Assembly: GCF_028583545.1 (NCBI RefSeq)
Contig: NZ_CP087106.1
Location: forward strand, 62,001 to 126,000
Length of the DNA: 64,000 bases
Source: Methylobacterium sp. NMS14P
GTDB lineage: Bacteria; Pseudomonadota; Alphaproteobacteria; Rhizobiales; Beijerinckiaceae
Direction: 5' to 3'
Shown: positions 47,320 through 55,671 of the stretch, in pieces
Position numbering within the stretch: the stretch's first letter is position 1
Layout of the letters: every line of letters starts with the position of its first letter
The notes under the pieces: generated by a model
Seen by the model: only the letters and a program-made list of their open reading frames with translations
Databases searched by the model: none
What the model was told of the DNA's origin: nothing
Made by a program: the position numbers and the translations under genes

Positions 47320-47916
47320 TCAGGCGGCCTGCGTCATCGCCGGCTCCGACGGCGGATTCTCCCAGCGCCGCCGGTCGAGGCTGAAGAGGTCGACCGGCAG
47401 ATCCGCGCCGCGCGCCGGGAACGGCCGGGTCGCGCTGCCGTCCTGCACGAAGCCGCAGGTCTCCAGCACGCGCCGGGACGCCGGGTTGACCGTGCGGGCC
47501 GACGCGGCGAGGTCCGTCCCGCCGGTATAGGCGAAGAAGGCGTGGCACAGGGCCGTCACGGCCTCGGCCATCAGGCCGGTGCCCCAGTAGGGCTGCCCGA
47601 GCCAGTAGCCGAGTTCAGGCGGCCCGTCGGCCCGCTCCTCGATGCTGATCACACCGACGAGGCTGCCGGGCGCCGCCCGCGGCGCGAGGGCGAGCGTGAG
47701 CGCCGACCCGGCGGCGTTCTGCGAGCGTGCCTGCAGCACGAACGCGTCCACCGCCGGGGCCGGGAGCGGGTGCGGCACCCGCGCCAGCATCGCGGCGACC
47801 GACGGGTCGCCGGCCAGCTTCAGGATCGCGTCCCTATCCTTGGCGGTCGGCCAGCGCAGCCACAGCCGCCGCGTCTCGATCCGGAAAACGTCATCACGGG
47901 TCAGATCGGGGAACAT
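47320..47916 (-). CDS. GNAT N-acetyltransferase (RimJ/RimL type)
   Basis: A 198-residue GNAT protein. ETRRLWLRWPTAKDRDAI at the start and ELGYWLGQPYWGTGLMAEAV plus NPASRRVLETCGF are the RimJ/RimL-type acetyl-CoA-binding pattern. Substrate could be a ribosomal protein N-terminus or another amine. Its position between rpmA and obgE is common in Rhizobiales. The hairpin 56 bases upstream suggests its own transcription start. Confidence 0.88.
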   Translation of the reverse strand: MFPDLTRDDVFRIETRRLWLRWPTAKDRDAILKLAGDPSVAAMLARVPHPLPAPAVDAFVLQARSQNAAGSALTLALAPRAAPGSLVGVISIEERADGPPELGYWLGQPYWGTGLMAEAVTALCHAFFAYTGGTDLAASARTVNPASRRVLETCGFVQDGSATRPFPARGADLPVDLFSLDRRRWENPPSEPAMTQAA

Positions 47917-47971
47917 CGTGCCCTCGCAGGGCGGCGCTCCCGGCTCCGGGGCACCGCCTCAAGACGACGAA

Positions 47972-47997
47972 GGGGAGGATGGCGTCCCATCCTCCCC
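47972..47997 (-). terminator. Rho-independent terminator after rplU-rpmA
   Basis: A perfect 11-bp stem (47972-47982 with 47987-47997; GGGGAGGATGG on the plus strand) with a CGTC loop, followed on the minus strand by TTCGTCGTCTT. It lies ~105 bases after rpmA and should end most rplU-rpmA transcripts before the GNAT and obgE genes. Confidence 0.8.
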
Positions 47998-48102
47998 GGT
48001 GTTCCGTCCGACCTGGCCCGTCAGGGGCTCGGCAACGACGTCTCCGGTCCGGTGTGGGACACCGGGCGGGACGCCAGCTTCGCCACTCAGGGCGCCCGCC
48101 TC

Positions 48103-48369
48103 TTATTCCGCGGCCTCGGCCAGCGGGGTAACACCTACGAAGGCGCGCCCGCGGCGCGTCTCGAAGCGGACATGGCCCGGTACCAGCGCGAAGATCGTGT
48201 GGTCCTTGCCCATGCCGACATTGGCGCCGGGATGCCATTTGGTGCCGCGCTGACGCACGATGATGTTGCCCGGAATCACGGCCTCCGAGCCGAATTTCTT
48301 GACGCCGAGGCGACGGCCTTCCGAGTCGCGACCGTTGCGGGACGAACCGCCAGCCTTCTTGTGTGCCAT
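48103..48369 (-). CDS. rpmA: 50S ribosomal protein L27
   Basis: An 88-residue protein starting [16 protein letters not shown], the N-terminus that reaches the peptidyl-transferase centre, then [12 protein letters not shown] and [16 protein letters not shown]. Length is normal. No N-terminal cleavage extension as in Firmicutes. It follows rplU after 86 bases. Confidence 0.97.
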   Translation of the reverse strand: MAHKKAGGSSRNGRDSEGRRLGVKKFGSEAVIPGNIIVRQRGTKWHPGANVGMGKDHTIFALVPGHVRFETRRGRAFVGVTPLAEAAE

Positions 48370-48455
48370 GGGATGAGCTCCGAAATCTGAGTGGCTTGGA
48401 TGCGGTCGCGGATCGGTCCCTCAGGGGACCGTACGCGCCCAGCGTCTGGCGTGCG

Positions 48456-48770
48456 TCAGGCCGAAATGCCGGTGATGCGCACGACCGTGTGGTCCTGGCG
48501 ATGGCCGCGCTTGCGGCGGGAGTTCTGCCGGCGGCGCTTCTTGAAGGCGATGACCTTCTTGTCGCGGCCGTGGCGCACGATCTCGCCCGTGACGCTGATG
48601 CCCGACAGGGTCGGGGCGCCGACCTGGGTCGCGCCCGCGCCGTCGGCGAACAGGAGGACCTCGCCGAAGGTCACGGCCTCGCCGGCCTCGCCCGCCAGGG
48701 AGGCGATGGTGATGGTGTCGTTGGCGGCGACGCGGTACTGCTTACCGCCCGTCTTGATGACTGCGAACAT
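48456..48770 (-). CDS. rplU: 50S ribosomal protein L21
   Basis: A 104-residue protein. MFAVIKTGGKQYRV is the canonical start, and KVIAFKKRRRQNSRRKRGHRQ the rRNA-binding end. Start ATG 48770 with GAGAGAACG upstream; the open frame extends further but without homology. First gene of the rplU-rpmA unit. Confidence 0.97.
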   Translation of the reverse strand: MFAVIKTGGKQYRVAANDTITIASLAGEAGEAVTFGEVLLFADGAGATQVGAPTLSGISVTGEIVRHGRDKKVIAFKKRRRQNSRRKRGHRQDHTVVRITGISA

Positions 48771-48959
48771 CGTTCTCTCGTGTTCTCGAACGGCCTCCGG
48801 GGCGGCTGCCCCTGGACCGGCTTCTTGTTTGAAGTCATTGCGCGGGCGTTCGGCCCGGACAACGCGAAACGCGCGGACCCCAGCTGAGGCCGCGCGCCAT
48901 GCGGGGTCAGTACGAGCGCGACGCCGCCGTGTCAATCCGCGGCGGCCTGCCGGGCGGTC

Positions 48960-49334
48960 TCAGCGGATCGGCGCGCCGGTCGCCAGGATGCCCTTCGCGA
49001 CGCTGCCCTCCGGGCCGAAGGCGGCGAGCGCCTGCGCGCACCAAGTCTCGCGGCCGTCGGCGGCGAGCTGCTGGCGCACCTGCGTGGCGCGGGTCCGCAG
49101 CTTCTCCTCCAGCATCGCCTCCTGCCCGGCATTGACCCGGGCCGCGAGGCGGAGCGTCGTCAGCTGCCCGGCCCGGACCTGCACGCCCGGGCAGGCCTGC
49201 TCGGCGATGATGGTCGTCGCCGCCGCCGACGCGTAGTTGTCGAGGGGCGAGGCCGGCGCGGCCGGCACCTGGGCGGCGGCCGTCCCCGCGAGACTCAGCG
49301 TCAGGGCAAGAGTGGGGACACCGACACGCCGCAC
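48960..49334 (-). CDS. Small exported protein of unknown function
   Basis: A 124-residue protein with a signal peptide (VPTLALTLSLAGTAAAQ) and a helical mature part that has two Cys (EQACPG, ETWCAQ), possibly a periplasmic disulphide. GTG start with a strong GGAGG eight bases upstream. No family recognised. Confidence 0.7.
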   Translation of the reverse strand: MRRVGVPTLALTLSLAGTAAAQVPAAPASPLDNYASAAATTIIAEQACPGVQVRAGQLTTLRLAARVNAGQEAMLEEKLRTRATQVRQQLAADGRETWCAQALAAFGPEGSVAKGILATGAPIR

Positions 49335-49630
49335 GGCTCTGACCTCCAGAAAGCATCGATCGGCGCGGTGACGCGGCCCGCTCGGGACGAGGCCGGGCGC
49401 CGCCCGGGAGACGCGTGGTCCTGTGAGGCCAGCCCTCGCCGCGGCGCCGCGACGGCGGCTGACTACACCCCCGGCGACGGGGCGTCACCCGCCGCGTCGG
49501 CTCGCCTCGCGGCCCGGCACCGTTCTTTCGGAAGGCCGGCGATCATCGAGGTCGGCGGCCGCGCGCGCGGAGCGCCGGCGCCGCGGAGTCCCCGCAGGGA
49601 AGTGATCGCCGCCGGCGGCCGGACCGGCCG

Positions 49631-50263
49631 TCAGGGCGCGGCCTTGAACTCGCCCTCGATGCGCAGGCTGACCTCGTCGCCGAGCTGCGGCAGGTAGGCG
49701 TTGATGCCGAAATCCGAGCGCTTGACGACCGCGCGCCCGTCGAAGCCCACCGTGTAGCGCTGATCCACCGGATGGATGCCGGCCTGGTTGAAGGTGGCGT
49801 CGATCGCGAACGGCCGGACCGTCCCCCGCAGGTTGAGGTCACCGGTGATCCGCGCGGTCGTCGGGCTGGTGGGTTCGACCTTCGTGGCGGTGAAGGTCGC
49901 CGTCGGGAACTTGGCCGCGTCGAAGAAATCGGGGGCCGCGAGGTGCTCGTTCAGCCGGGTGCTGCCGGTGATGACGCCGCCGAGCGGCACGGTGACCTCG
50001 AGGCGGCTCTTCTCCGGCGCCTTCGGATCGAGCTGGAGCGTGCCGCTGAGGCCGGCGAACTGGCCGTAATAGGTCGAGTAGCCGAGATGCGAGACCGACC
50101 ACGTGATCTTGCCGTGGTCGGGATCGAGCACGTAGCTGCCGGGCCGGACCTGCGTCGGATCCGCGCTCGGCGCGACCGGTGCGGGCGGGGCGGCCGGGTT
50201 GTCCGCCGCCCGGGCCGGGCCGGCGCAGAGTAGGCCGATCAGGACAAGAAGTAGCGCGCGCAT
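49631..50263 (-). CDS. YceI-family periplasmic lipid-binding protein
   Basis: A 210-residue protein with a signal peptide (ALLLVLIGLLCAGPARA) and the YceI lipocalin-like fold: SYVLDPDHGKITWSVSHLGYS, FDAAKFPTATFTATKVEP, DLNLRGTVRPFAIDATF and FGINAYLPQLGDEVSLRIEGEF. YceI proteins bind isoprenoid or fatty chains. ATG 50263 chosen; the upstream extension is Arg/Pro-rich. About 290 bases before the next gene downstream hold nothing recognisable. Confidence 0.9.
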   Translation of the reverse strand: MRALLLVLIGLLCAGPARAADNPAAPPAPVAPSADPTQVRPGSYVLDPDHGKITWSVSHLGYSTYYGQFAGLSGTLQLDPKAPEKSRLEVTVPLGGVITGSTRLNEHLAAPDFFDAAKFPTATFTATKVEPTSPTTARITGDLNLRGTVRPFAIDATFNQAGIHPVDQRYTVGFDGRAVVKRSDFGINAYLPQLGDEVSLRIEGEFKAAP

Positions 50264-50394
50264 GTCATCCCCCCGTGACCGGCCAAGCTCGGCCGGCGCG
50301 GGCCCGTGATTCCATGATCTCCCTGCGCGCTCAAGCACGTCTGGCGGAGGCCGCCGCGGTTCTGTAGGCAAGCCGAGGCAGCGGCAGGCGTGGC

Positions 50395-51012
50395 ATGATC
50401 GGCAAGCTCAAGGGCGTCGTGGACTCGTTCGGCGAGGATTTCGTGATCCTCGACGTGTCGGGAGTCGGCTACATCGCGCACTGCTCGGCGCGGACCCTGC
50501 AGCGCATGCCCAAGGTCGGCGAGCCCGCGGAGCTGTCGATCGAGACCCACGTCCGCGAGGACATGATCCGCCTCTACGGCTTCCGCTCGGACGCCGAGCG
50601 GGAATGGTTCCGCCTGCTCCAGACCGTCCAAGGCGTCGGTGCGCGGGTGGCGCTCGGCGTGCTCTCGGTGCTGGAACCCGAGGCGCTGGCGAGCGCCATC
50701 GCCACCGGCGACAAGGGCTCGATCAGCCGCGCCCCGGGGGTCGGGCCGCGCCTCGCCGCCCGGCTCGCCGCCGAGCTCAAGGACAAGGCCCCGGCCTTCG
50801 CGCCCGTCGACCCGGCGCTGGTCGCCCTCGCGGGCGCCGTCGAGGAGGGCGCCGCCCCGCGGCCGGTGGCGGACGCCGTCTCGGCCCTGGTCAATCTCGG
50901 CTACCCGCAGGTCCAGGCCGCCGCCGCCATCGCGGCCGCGCTCAAGAGCGCGGGGGAGGGCGCGGAGGCCAAGGTGCTCATCCGGCTCGGCCTGCGCGAA
51001 CTCGCCCGCTGA
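50395..51012 (+). CDS. ruvA: Holliday junction DNA helicase subunit RuvA
   Basis: A 205-residue protein of the branch-migration complex. OB domain ([21 protein letters not shown]...), two helix-hairpin-helix motifs ([18 protein letters not shown] and [19 protein letters not shown]), and the C-terminal RuvB-binding domain ([22 protein letters not shown]) are complete. ruvB and ruvC are not adjacent on this strand, so the usual ruvCAB order is broken here. Confidence 0.96.
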   Translation: MIGKLKGVVDSFGEDFVILDVSGVGYIAHCSARTLQRMPKVGEPAELSIETHVREDMIRLYGFRSDAEREWFRLLQTVQGVGARVALGVLSVLEPEALASAIATGDKGSISRAPGVGPRLAARLAAELKDKAPAFAPVDPALVALAGAVEEGAAPRPVADAVSALVNLGYPQVQAAAAIAAALKSAGEGAEAKVLIRLGLRELAR

Positions 51013-51102
51013 CAGCCCGAGCTGACCGTTGGGGCGCAGTCAGATCGCGCGCCCTTGACCTGCGCGAGCCGCGGTGCCATGTCGACCGCAACCAGTAAGA
51101 CA

Positions 51103-51125
51103 TTGAAAAGTCTGCTACTTTTCAA
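51103..51125. promoter_or_regulatory. Perfect 9-bp inverted repeat upstream of bfd
   Basis: TTGAAAAGT and ACTTTTCAA, five bases apart, form a perfect palindrome in an AT-rich patch about 80 bases before bfd. A dimeric regulator site is the simplest reading; the iron-storage genes downstream suggest an iron regulator. No T-run follows to suggest a terminator for ruvA. Confidence 0.55.
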
Positions 51126-51135
51126 CTCTTCTAAA
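51119..51135. promoter_or_regulatory. Possible Irr-type iron-control element
   Basis: This 17-mer ends in TTCTAAA and fits the rhizobial ICE/Irr consensus, as I remember it (TTTAGAAT-N-ATTCTAAA), at 12 of 16 positions. It overlaps the perfect palindrome before bfd. Irr represses bacterioferritin genes when iron is low in several Rhizobiales. Consensus recalled from memory. Confidence 0.35.
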
Positions 51136-51205
51136 CTGGCGCGGGTGCTCGGGACGGTCGTCGACGACCGCGGCGGGCACGGGGATGACGGGATTTGCGG
51201 CGCGC

Positions 51206-51478
51206 ATGATCGTCTGTTCTTGTAACGTCATATCGGACGGCGCGGTCCGCGGCTGCCTCGCGCCCGGACCCGGCTGTCCGCGCACGCCGGCACAGGTCTA
51301 CGCCTGTCTCGGCTGCAGCCCGAAATGCGGGCGTTGCGCCCGCACGATCCGGGCGATCATGCAGAACGCGTTGGGCCAGTCCGCGCCAGCGGAGAGCAGC
51401 CATGCTTGCACGACGGCTTGCGCGAGCGCCTGTAGTTTGGTGAAATTCCAAACTGCGGATGAGGGAGTCGCGGCCTGA
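51206..51478 (+). CDS. bfd: Bacterioferritin-associated ferredoxin Bfd-like (2Fe-2S)
   Basis: A 90-residue protein. The Cys4/Cys6 pair (MIVCSCN) and the KCGRC pair (Cys41/Cys44) fit the BFD [2Fe-2S] ligands; further Cys34 and Cys37 lie nearby. After the domain it adds a tail with three evenly spaced Cys (ACTTACASAC). Bfd reduces and releases iron stored in bacterioferritin. An ATG at 51185 would add seven residues. The bfr gene begins 44 bases downstream. Confidence 0.88.
   Translation: MIVCSCNVISDGAVRGCLAPGPGCPRTPAQVYACLGCSPKCGRCARTIRAIMQNALGQSAPAESSHACTTACASACSLVKFQTADEGVAA
51432..51452. promoter_or_regulatory. 7-bp inverted repeat between bfd end and bfr
   Basis: AGTTTGG and CCAAACT, seven bases apart, lie within the last codons of bfd and about 70 bases before the bfr start. 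The right half (ATTCCAAA) is one base from the Irr half-site ATTCTAAA. It could be a second iron-response site controlling an internal bfr promoter, or a coding-sequence coincidence. Confidence 0.35.
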
Positions 51479-51522
51479 TGCTTCTACCCCCCGCCTGAGA
51501 GCACGGTAAGGAGTACGGGGGC

Positions 51523-52020
51523 ATGAAGGGCGACACCAAGGTCATCGAGTATCTGAATCGCGGCCTGCGCAGCGAGCTGACCGCCGTCAGCCAGTACTGG
51601 CTGCATTTTCGCATGCTCAATGACTGGGGCTACGTCGAGCTGGCGAAATTCTGGCGCAAAGAATCGATCGAGGAGATGAACCACGCCGACCGGTTCATCG
51701 ACCGGATCCTGTTCCTCGACGGGTTCCCGAACCTGCAGGAGCTCGACCCGCTGCGGATCGGCCAGAACGTCCAAGAGATCCTGGATTCGGATCTCGCCGC
51801 CGAGAACGAGGCCCGCAGCCTCTACCTCGAGGCCGCGAAGTACTGCGACTCGATCAACGACCGCGTGTCCAAGCGCCTCTTCGAGGATCTGGCCGAGGAC
51901 GAGGAGGGTCACATCGACTTCCTCGAGACCCAGCTGGAGCTGATCAAGCAGATCGGCCTGCCGCTCTACGCGCAGAAGCATATCGGCGGGCTCGAGCAGA
52001 TCGCCCCCGAGAAGGAGTGA
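51523..52020 (+). CDS. bfr: Bacterioferritin
   Basis: A 165-residue heme-containing ferritin subunit; 24 subunits form the iron-storage shell. Ferroxidase ligands Glu18, Glu51, His54, Glu94, Glu127 and His130 and heme-axial Met52 (in IEEMNHAD) all align with E. coli Bfr. It is downstream of bfd, with a short gap, and followed by a strong hairpin. Confidence 0.97.
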   Translation: MKGDTKVIEYLNRGLRSELTAVSQYWLHFRMLNDWGYVELAKFWRKESIEEMNHADRFIDRILFLDGFPNLQELDPLRIGQNVQEILDSDLAAENEARSLYLEAAKYCDSINDRVSKRLFEDLAEDEEGHIDFLETQLELIKQIGLPLYAQKHIGGLEQIAPEKE

Positions 52021-52026
52021 GAGCGA

Positions 52027-52065
52027 CCGGGCTCCCGCCGGCCGCGCGGCGGAGCGGGAGTCCGG
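52027..52065 (+). terminator. Hairpin after bfr
   Basis: Arms 52027-52038 and 52054-52065 pair over 12 positions (one G-T), with a GC-rich loop that can fold further. It starts six bases after the bfr stop. No T-run, so intrinsic termination is uncertain, but it separates bfr from dapB. Confidence 0.55.
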
Positions 52066-52139
52066 ACAGCGAGGCGGGCAGGGGCGGGGCCGAAGCGGCC
52101 CGGTCCCTGCGCGCGTGAGACGGCAAGCTGGGGAACGGA

Positions 52140-52937
52140 ATGCGGCTCGTGGTGGTCGGCGCCGACGGGCGCATGGGGCGGATGCTGATCCGCGCGGTGG
52201 CGCAGGCCGAGGGCTGCACGCTCTCCGCGGCCATCGAGCGCGACGGCTCGCCGGCGCTCGGCCAGGACGCCGGCGTGCTCGCCGGGCTGCCGCCCCTCGA
52301 CGTGCCCGTCACCGACGACGCTCTCACGGCCTTCGCGGCCGCGGACGGCGTCCTCGACTTCACCGCGCCGGCCGCCACGGTGGCGTTCGCGGAACTCGCC
52401 GCCCAGGCGCGCATCGTCCACGTGGTCGGCACGACCGGCCTGTCGGAGGAGGACTTCGCCAAGTTGAAGGCGGCCTCCTACCACGCCCGCATCGTCCAGT
52501 CGGGCAACATGTCGCTCGGCATCAACCTCATGGCCGCCCTGGTCCGCCGGGTCGCGAAGGCCCTCGGCGACGAGTTCGACATCGAGATCGCCGAGATGCA
52601 CCACCGCATGAAGGTGGACGCCCCCTCCGGCACCGCCCTGATGCTGGGCGAGGCCGCCGCGGAGGGCCGCGGCGTCGACCTGAAGGCGGTCCGGGTCTCG
52701 ACCCGGGACGGGCATACCGGCGCCCGCCGGGCGGGCGACATCGGCTTCGCCACCCTGCGGGGCGGGAGCGTCGTGGGCGACCACAGCGTGATCTTCGCCG
52801 GCACCGGTGAGAGCCTGACGATCAGCCACCACGCCGCCGACCGAGGCCTGTTCGCCACGGGCGCCGTCAAGGCCGCGCTCTGGGCGCATCCCAAGCCGCC
52901 GGGGCTCTACTCCATGACCGACGTGCTCGGCCTGTGA
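52140..52937 (+). CDS. dapB: 4-hydroxy-tetrahydrodipicolinate reductase DapB
   Basis: A 265-residue NAD(P)H enzyme of the lysine/diaminopimelate pathway. GADGRMGR (7-14), GTTG (97-100) and the active-site [14 protein letters not shown] with His154/His155 and Lys158 are conserved. First of four genes that follow each other with overlaps or no gap (gpmA, alkB, DUF817 fusion). Confidence 0.96.
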   Translation: MRLVVVGADGRMGRMLIRAVAQAEGCTLSAAIERDGSPALGQDAGVLAGLPPLDVPVTDDALTAFAAADGVLDFTAPAATVAFAELAAQARIVHVVGTTGLSEEDFAKLKAASYHARIVQSGNMSLGINLMAALVRRVAKALGDEFDIEIAEMHHRMKVDAPSGTALMLGEAAAEGRGVDLKAVRVSTRDGHTGARRAGDIGFATLRGGSVVGDHSVIFAGTGESLTISHHAADRGLFATGAVKAALWAHPKPPGLYSMTDVLGL

Positions 52938-52954
52938 CCGGCGGCGCGGCGGCG

Positions 52955-53593
52955 ATGGAGCGGCTCCTCGTCCTCGTCCGGCACGGCCAGAGCGAGTGGA
53001 ACCTCCAGAACCTGTTCACCGGCTGGCGCGACCCGGACCTGACCGAGCGCGGCGTCGCCGAGGCCCGGGCCGCCGGCCGCGGTCTGCGACGGGACGGCTA
53101 CGGCTTCGACGTGGCGTTCACCTCCGAGCTGATCCGGGCGCAGCGGACCTGCGCGCTGATCCTGGAGGAGATGGGCCTGTCCGCTATCCCGGTCCTGCGC
53201 GAGCGCGCCCTGAACGAGCGCGATTACGGCGACCTCTCCGGCCTCAACAAGGACGAGGCCCGCGCCCGCTGGGGCGACGCGCAGGTCCACGCCTGGCGCC
53301 GGGGCTACGACGTGCGGCCGCCCGGCGGCGAGAGCCTGAAGGACACGGCCGCGCGGGTGCTGCCCTGCTACGTCGCGACGATCCTGCCGCGCGTGATGGC
53401 CGGCCAGCGGGTGCTGGTGGCGGCCCACGGCAACTCACTGCGCGCGCTGGTCATGGTCCTCGACGGCCTGACCGAGGCGGAGGTGCCGGATCTGCAGATC
53501 CGGACCGGCGTGCCGCTGGTCTACCGCCTGAACGCCGATACCACGGTCGCGTCGAGGACCGTGCTGGATCAGGACGTCGACGCGGGCCGCTGA
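52955..53593 (+). CDS. gpmA: 2,3-bisphosphoglycerate-dependent phosphoglycerate mutase
   Basis: A 212-residue histidine-phosphatase enzyme interconverting 3- and 2-phosphoglycerate. VRHGQSEWN with His10, [28 protein letters not shown] and AAHGNSLR with the second His are intact. Family homology starts at [11 protein letters not shown] (ATG 52955); a GTG at 52934 overlapping the dapB stop is the other choice. In a serine-cycle methylotroph this enzyme works near glycerate kinase, encoded at the right edge. Confidence 0.92.
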   Translation: MERLLVLVRHGQSEWNLQNLFTGWRDPDLTERGVAEARAAGRGLRRDGYGFDVAFTSELIRAQRTCALILEEMGLSAIPVLRERALNERDYGDLSGLNKDEARARWGDAQVHAWRRGYDVRPPGGESLKDTAARVLPCYVATILPRVMAGQRVLVAAHGNSLRALVMVLDGLTEAEVPDLQIRTGVPLVYRLNADTTVASRTVLDQDVDAGR

Positions 53594-54241
53594 GTGGCGA
53601 CGGAACTCGCTCCGGGCCTGATCCACCATCCGGGCTTCCTCGACGCGGCCGCCCGCGTGCGCCTCGCCGCCGAGATCACCGCGATCCTCGCCGAGGCGCC
53701 GCCCGTCACGCCGCGGATGCCCCGCACCGGCAAGCCGTTCTCGGTGCGGATGTCGAATGCCGGCCCCCTCGGCTGGGTCTCGGACGTCGCGGGCTACCGC
53801 TACCAGCCGCAACATCCCGGGACCGGGCAGCCCTGGCCGGCCCTGCCGCCGACCGCCCGCGCGGCTTGGGCGGCGCTCGCGGCCTATCCGGCACCGCCGG
53901 AAGCCTGCCTCATCAACCTCTACGCGCCGGGCACCCGCATGGGCCTCCACCAGGATCGCGACGAGGCAGATCTCGCCGCGCCGGTCGTGTCGCTGTCCCT
54001 CGGCGCGGCGGCCCTGTTCCGGTACGGCGGCCTGTGCCGGTCGGGCCCGACCCGCTCGATCCGCCTGCAGGCAGGCGACGCGCTGGTGATGGGCGGCGCC
54101 TCGCGACTGGTCTTCCACGGCATCGACCGGCTCTACCCGGACGACGACCTGCTGGCGGCGGCGGACGCACCCGCATTCCTGCCGCCGGGCGGCCGCTGCA
54201 ACCTCACCCTGCGGCGCGTCACGGTGCCGGGCCCGACATGA
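53594..54241 (+). CDS. alkB: AlkB-type 2-oxoglutarate/Fe(II) dioxygenase
   Basis: A 215-residue oxidative demethylase for N-alkylated DNA or RNA bases. Iron ligands His119, Asp121 (LHQDRDE) and His175, and 2-oxoglutarate-binding Arg201 and Arg207 align with E. coli AlkB (131/133/187/204/210). Start GTG directly follows the gpmA stop (TGAGTG). It overlaps the next gene by four bases. Repair of methylated bases would suit an organism exposed to C1 compounds. Confidence 0.92.
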   Translation: MATELAPGLIHHPGFLDAAARVRLAAEITAILAEAPPVTPRMPRTGKPFSVRMSNAGPLGWVSDVAGYRYQPQHPGTGQPWPALPPTARAAWAALAAYPAPPEACLINLYAPGTRMGLHQDRDEADLAAPVVSLSLGAAALFRYGGLCRSGPTRSIRLQAGDALVMGGASRLVFHGIDRLYPDDDLLAAADAPAFLPPGGRCNLTLRRVTVPGPT

Positions 54242-55596
54242 CGCGCGAGCGGGACCCGGACCGCGAGCCGCCCGTGATGCCGGCCGTGATCCCGGGCGAG
54301 CGCGTCAGCGCGGCGGCGCAGTGGCCGGCCCTCGCCGGCTTCGTCGCGGCCGAGGCCCGCCTTCAGGAGGCGGCGCTGGCGCGCGGCGGCGTCACGGCCG
54401 GACTCTACGAATTCGTCCGGTTCGGGCTCAAGCAGGGCTGGGCCTGCCTGTTCGGCGGCCTGCTCCTGGCGCTCATGCTCGGCACGCGCCTCGTCTGGCC
54501 GGCCCACGCGCCGCTCGCCCGGTACGACGCGCTGTTCCTCGCCGCGCTCTTGCTCCAGGTCGCGATGTTGCGGCTGCGGATGGAGACGTGGTCGGAGGCC
54601 CGGGTGATCCTGGTCTTCCACGTCATCGGCACGGCGATGGAGATCCACAAGACCGCGATCGGCAGCTGGGTCTACCCGGAGGCGAACCTGTTCCGACTCG
54701 GCGGCGTCCCGCTGTTCACGGGATTCATGTACGCGGCCGTCGGCAGCTATCTCGCCCGCGTCTGGCGCCTGTTCGATTTCCGCTTCACGCGGCACCCGAG
54801 CCTGCGCCTGCTCGCCGTCCTGTCGATGGCGATCTACGTCAACTTCCTCATCGATCATCGCGGCATCGACCTGCGCGTCGGCCTCATCGCGGTCGCGGTC
54901 GCGGCCTTCGCCCCCGCGACCGTGTACTTCAAGGTCTGGCGGGAGCACCGCACGATGCCGCTGCTGCTCGGCCTGCTCCTCGTCGCGCTGTTCATCTGGT
55001 TCGCGGAGAATCTGGGCACGCTCTCCGGCACCTGGCTCTATCCGAGCCAGCGGCAGCACTGGTCGATCGTGCCGGTGGCCAAGCTCTCGTCCTGGTTCCT
55101 GCTGATGATCGTGTCCTACACCCTGGTCGCCCGGGTGAACGGCATCGCAACCTGGCCGGCCTCGCCGGCGGCGCCGGCGCGGCGGGATCTGCCGCTGGCC
55201 CGCGCGACCCATCTCGGCCTCGCGGCCGCGGTGATCGCTCTGGGGTTGCTGCTGCGCGTGCCGCACTGGGGCCTGCCGCTCGCGATCCACCATTACGGCG
55301 GCGGCATCCTGTGGGGGGCGATGCTGTTCCTGCTGGTCGCCGCCCTGCGACCCGATGGCTGGGGCCTGCGCACCTGCCTGATCGTCGCCTTCGCGGCCGC
55401 CGCGATCATCGAGGGCAGCCGGCTCGTCCACACGCCGGCCCTGGACGCCTTCCGGACGACCCTGCCGGGCCAGCTCCTCCTCGGCTCCATCTTCTCTCAG
55501 TGGAATCTTTTGGCCTACGCCCTCGGGATCGGCGCGGCCGCCGGGCTCGCGGTTTCCCTTCATCGTGAACGCAGGCGCGCCGCGTTGCCGGCTTGA
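54238..55596 (+). CDS. DUF817-DUF2809 fusion membrane protein
   Basis: A 452-residue multi-helix protein. Residues ~55-295 match DUF817 (LYEFVRFGLKQGWACLFG, AMEIHKTAIGSWVYPE, and GTWLYPSQRQHWS), about eight helices. After a short Ala/Pro linker a second unit (~320-445) carries the DUF2809 pattern (LPLAIHHYGGGILWGAMLFLL, SRLVHTPALDAFR, LLLGSIFSQWNLLAYALGI). Both families are normally separate proteins of unknown function. ATG overlaps alkB by four bases. Retinylidene- or photolyase-like roles have been guessed for neighbours of DUF817 in other genomes, but nothing here proves a function. Confidence 0.8.
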   Translation: MTRERDPDREPPVMPAVIPGERVSAAAQWPALAGFVAAEARLQEAALARGGVTAGLYEFVRFGLKQGWACLFGGLLLALMLGTRLVWPAHAPLARYDALFLAALLLQVAMLRLRMETWSEARVILVFHVIGTAMEIHKTAIGSWVYPEANLFRLGGVPLFTGFMYAAVGSYLARVWRLFDFRFTRHPSLRLLAVLSMAIYVNFLIDHRGIDLRVGLIAVAVAAFAPATVYFKVWREHRTMPLLLGLLLVALFIWFAENLGTLSGTWLYPSQRQHWSIVPVAKLSSWFLLMIVSYTLVARVNGIATWPASPAAPARRDLPLARATHLGLAAAVIALGLLLRVPHWGLPLAIHHYGGGILWGAMLFLLVAALRPDGWGLRTCLIVAFAAAAIIEGSRLVHTPALDAFRTTLPGQLLLGSIFSQWNLLAYALGIGAAAGLAVSLHRERRRAALPA

Positions 55597-55671
55597 CAGA
55601 ACAGGTCGCCCGGCAGACCCATCGCGTGCGGACTAACCCCAAGTTGGGTCCACCAGGAGAACCGGTTTTCG

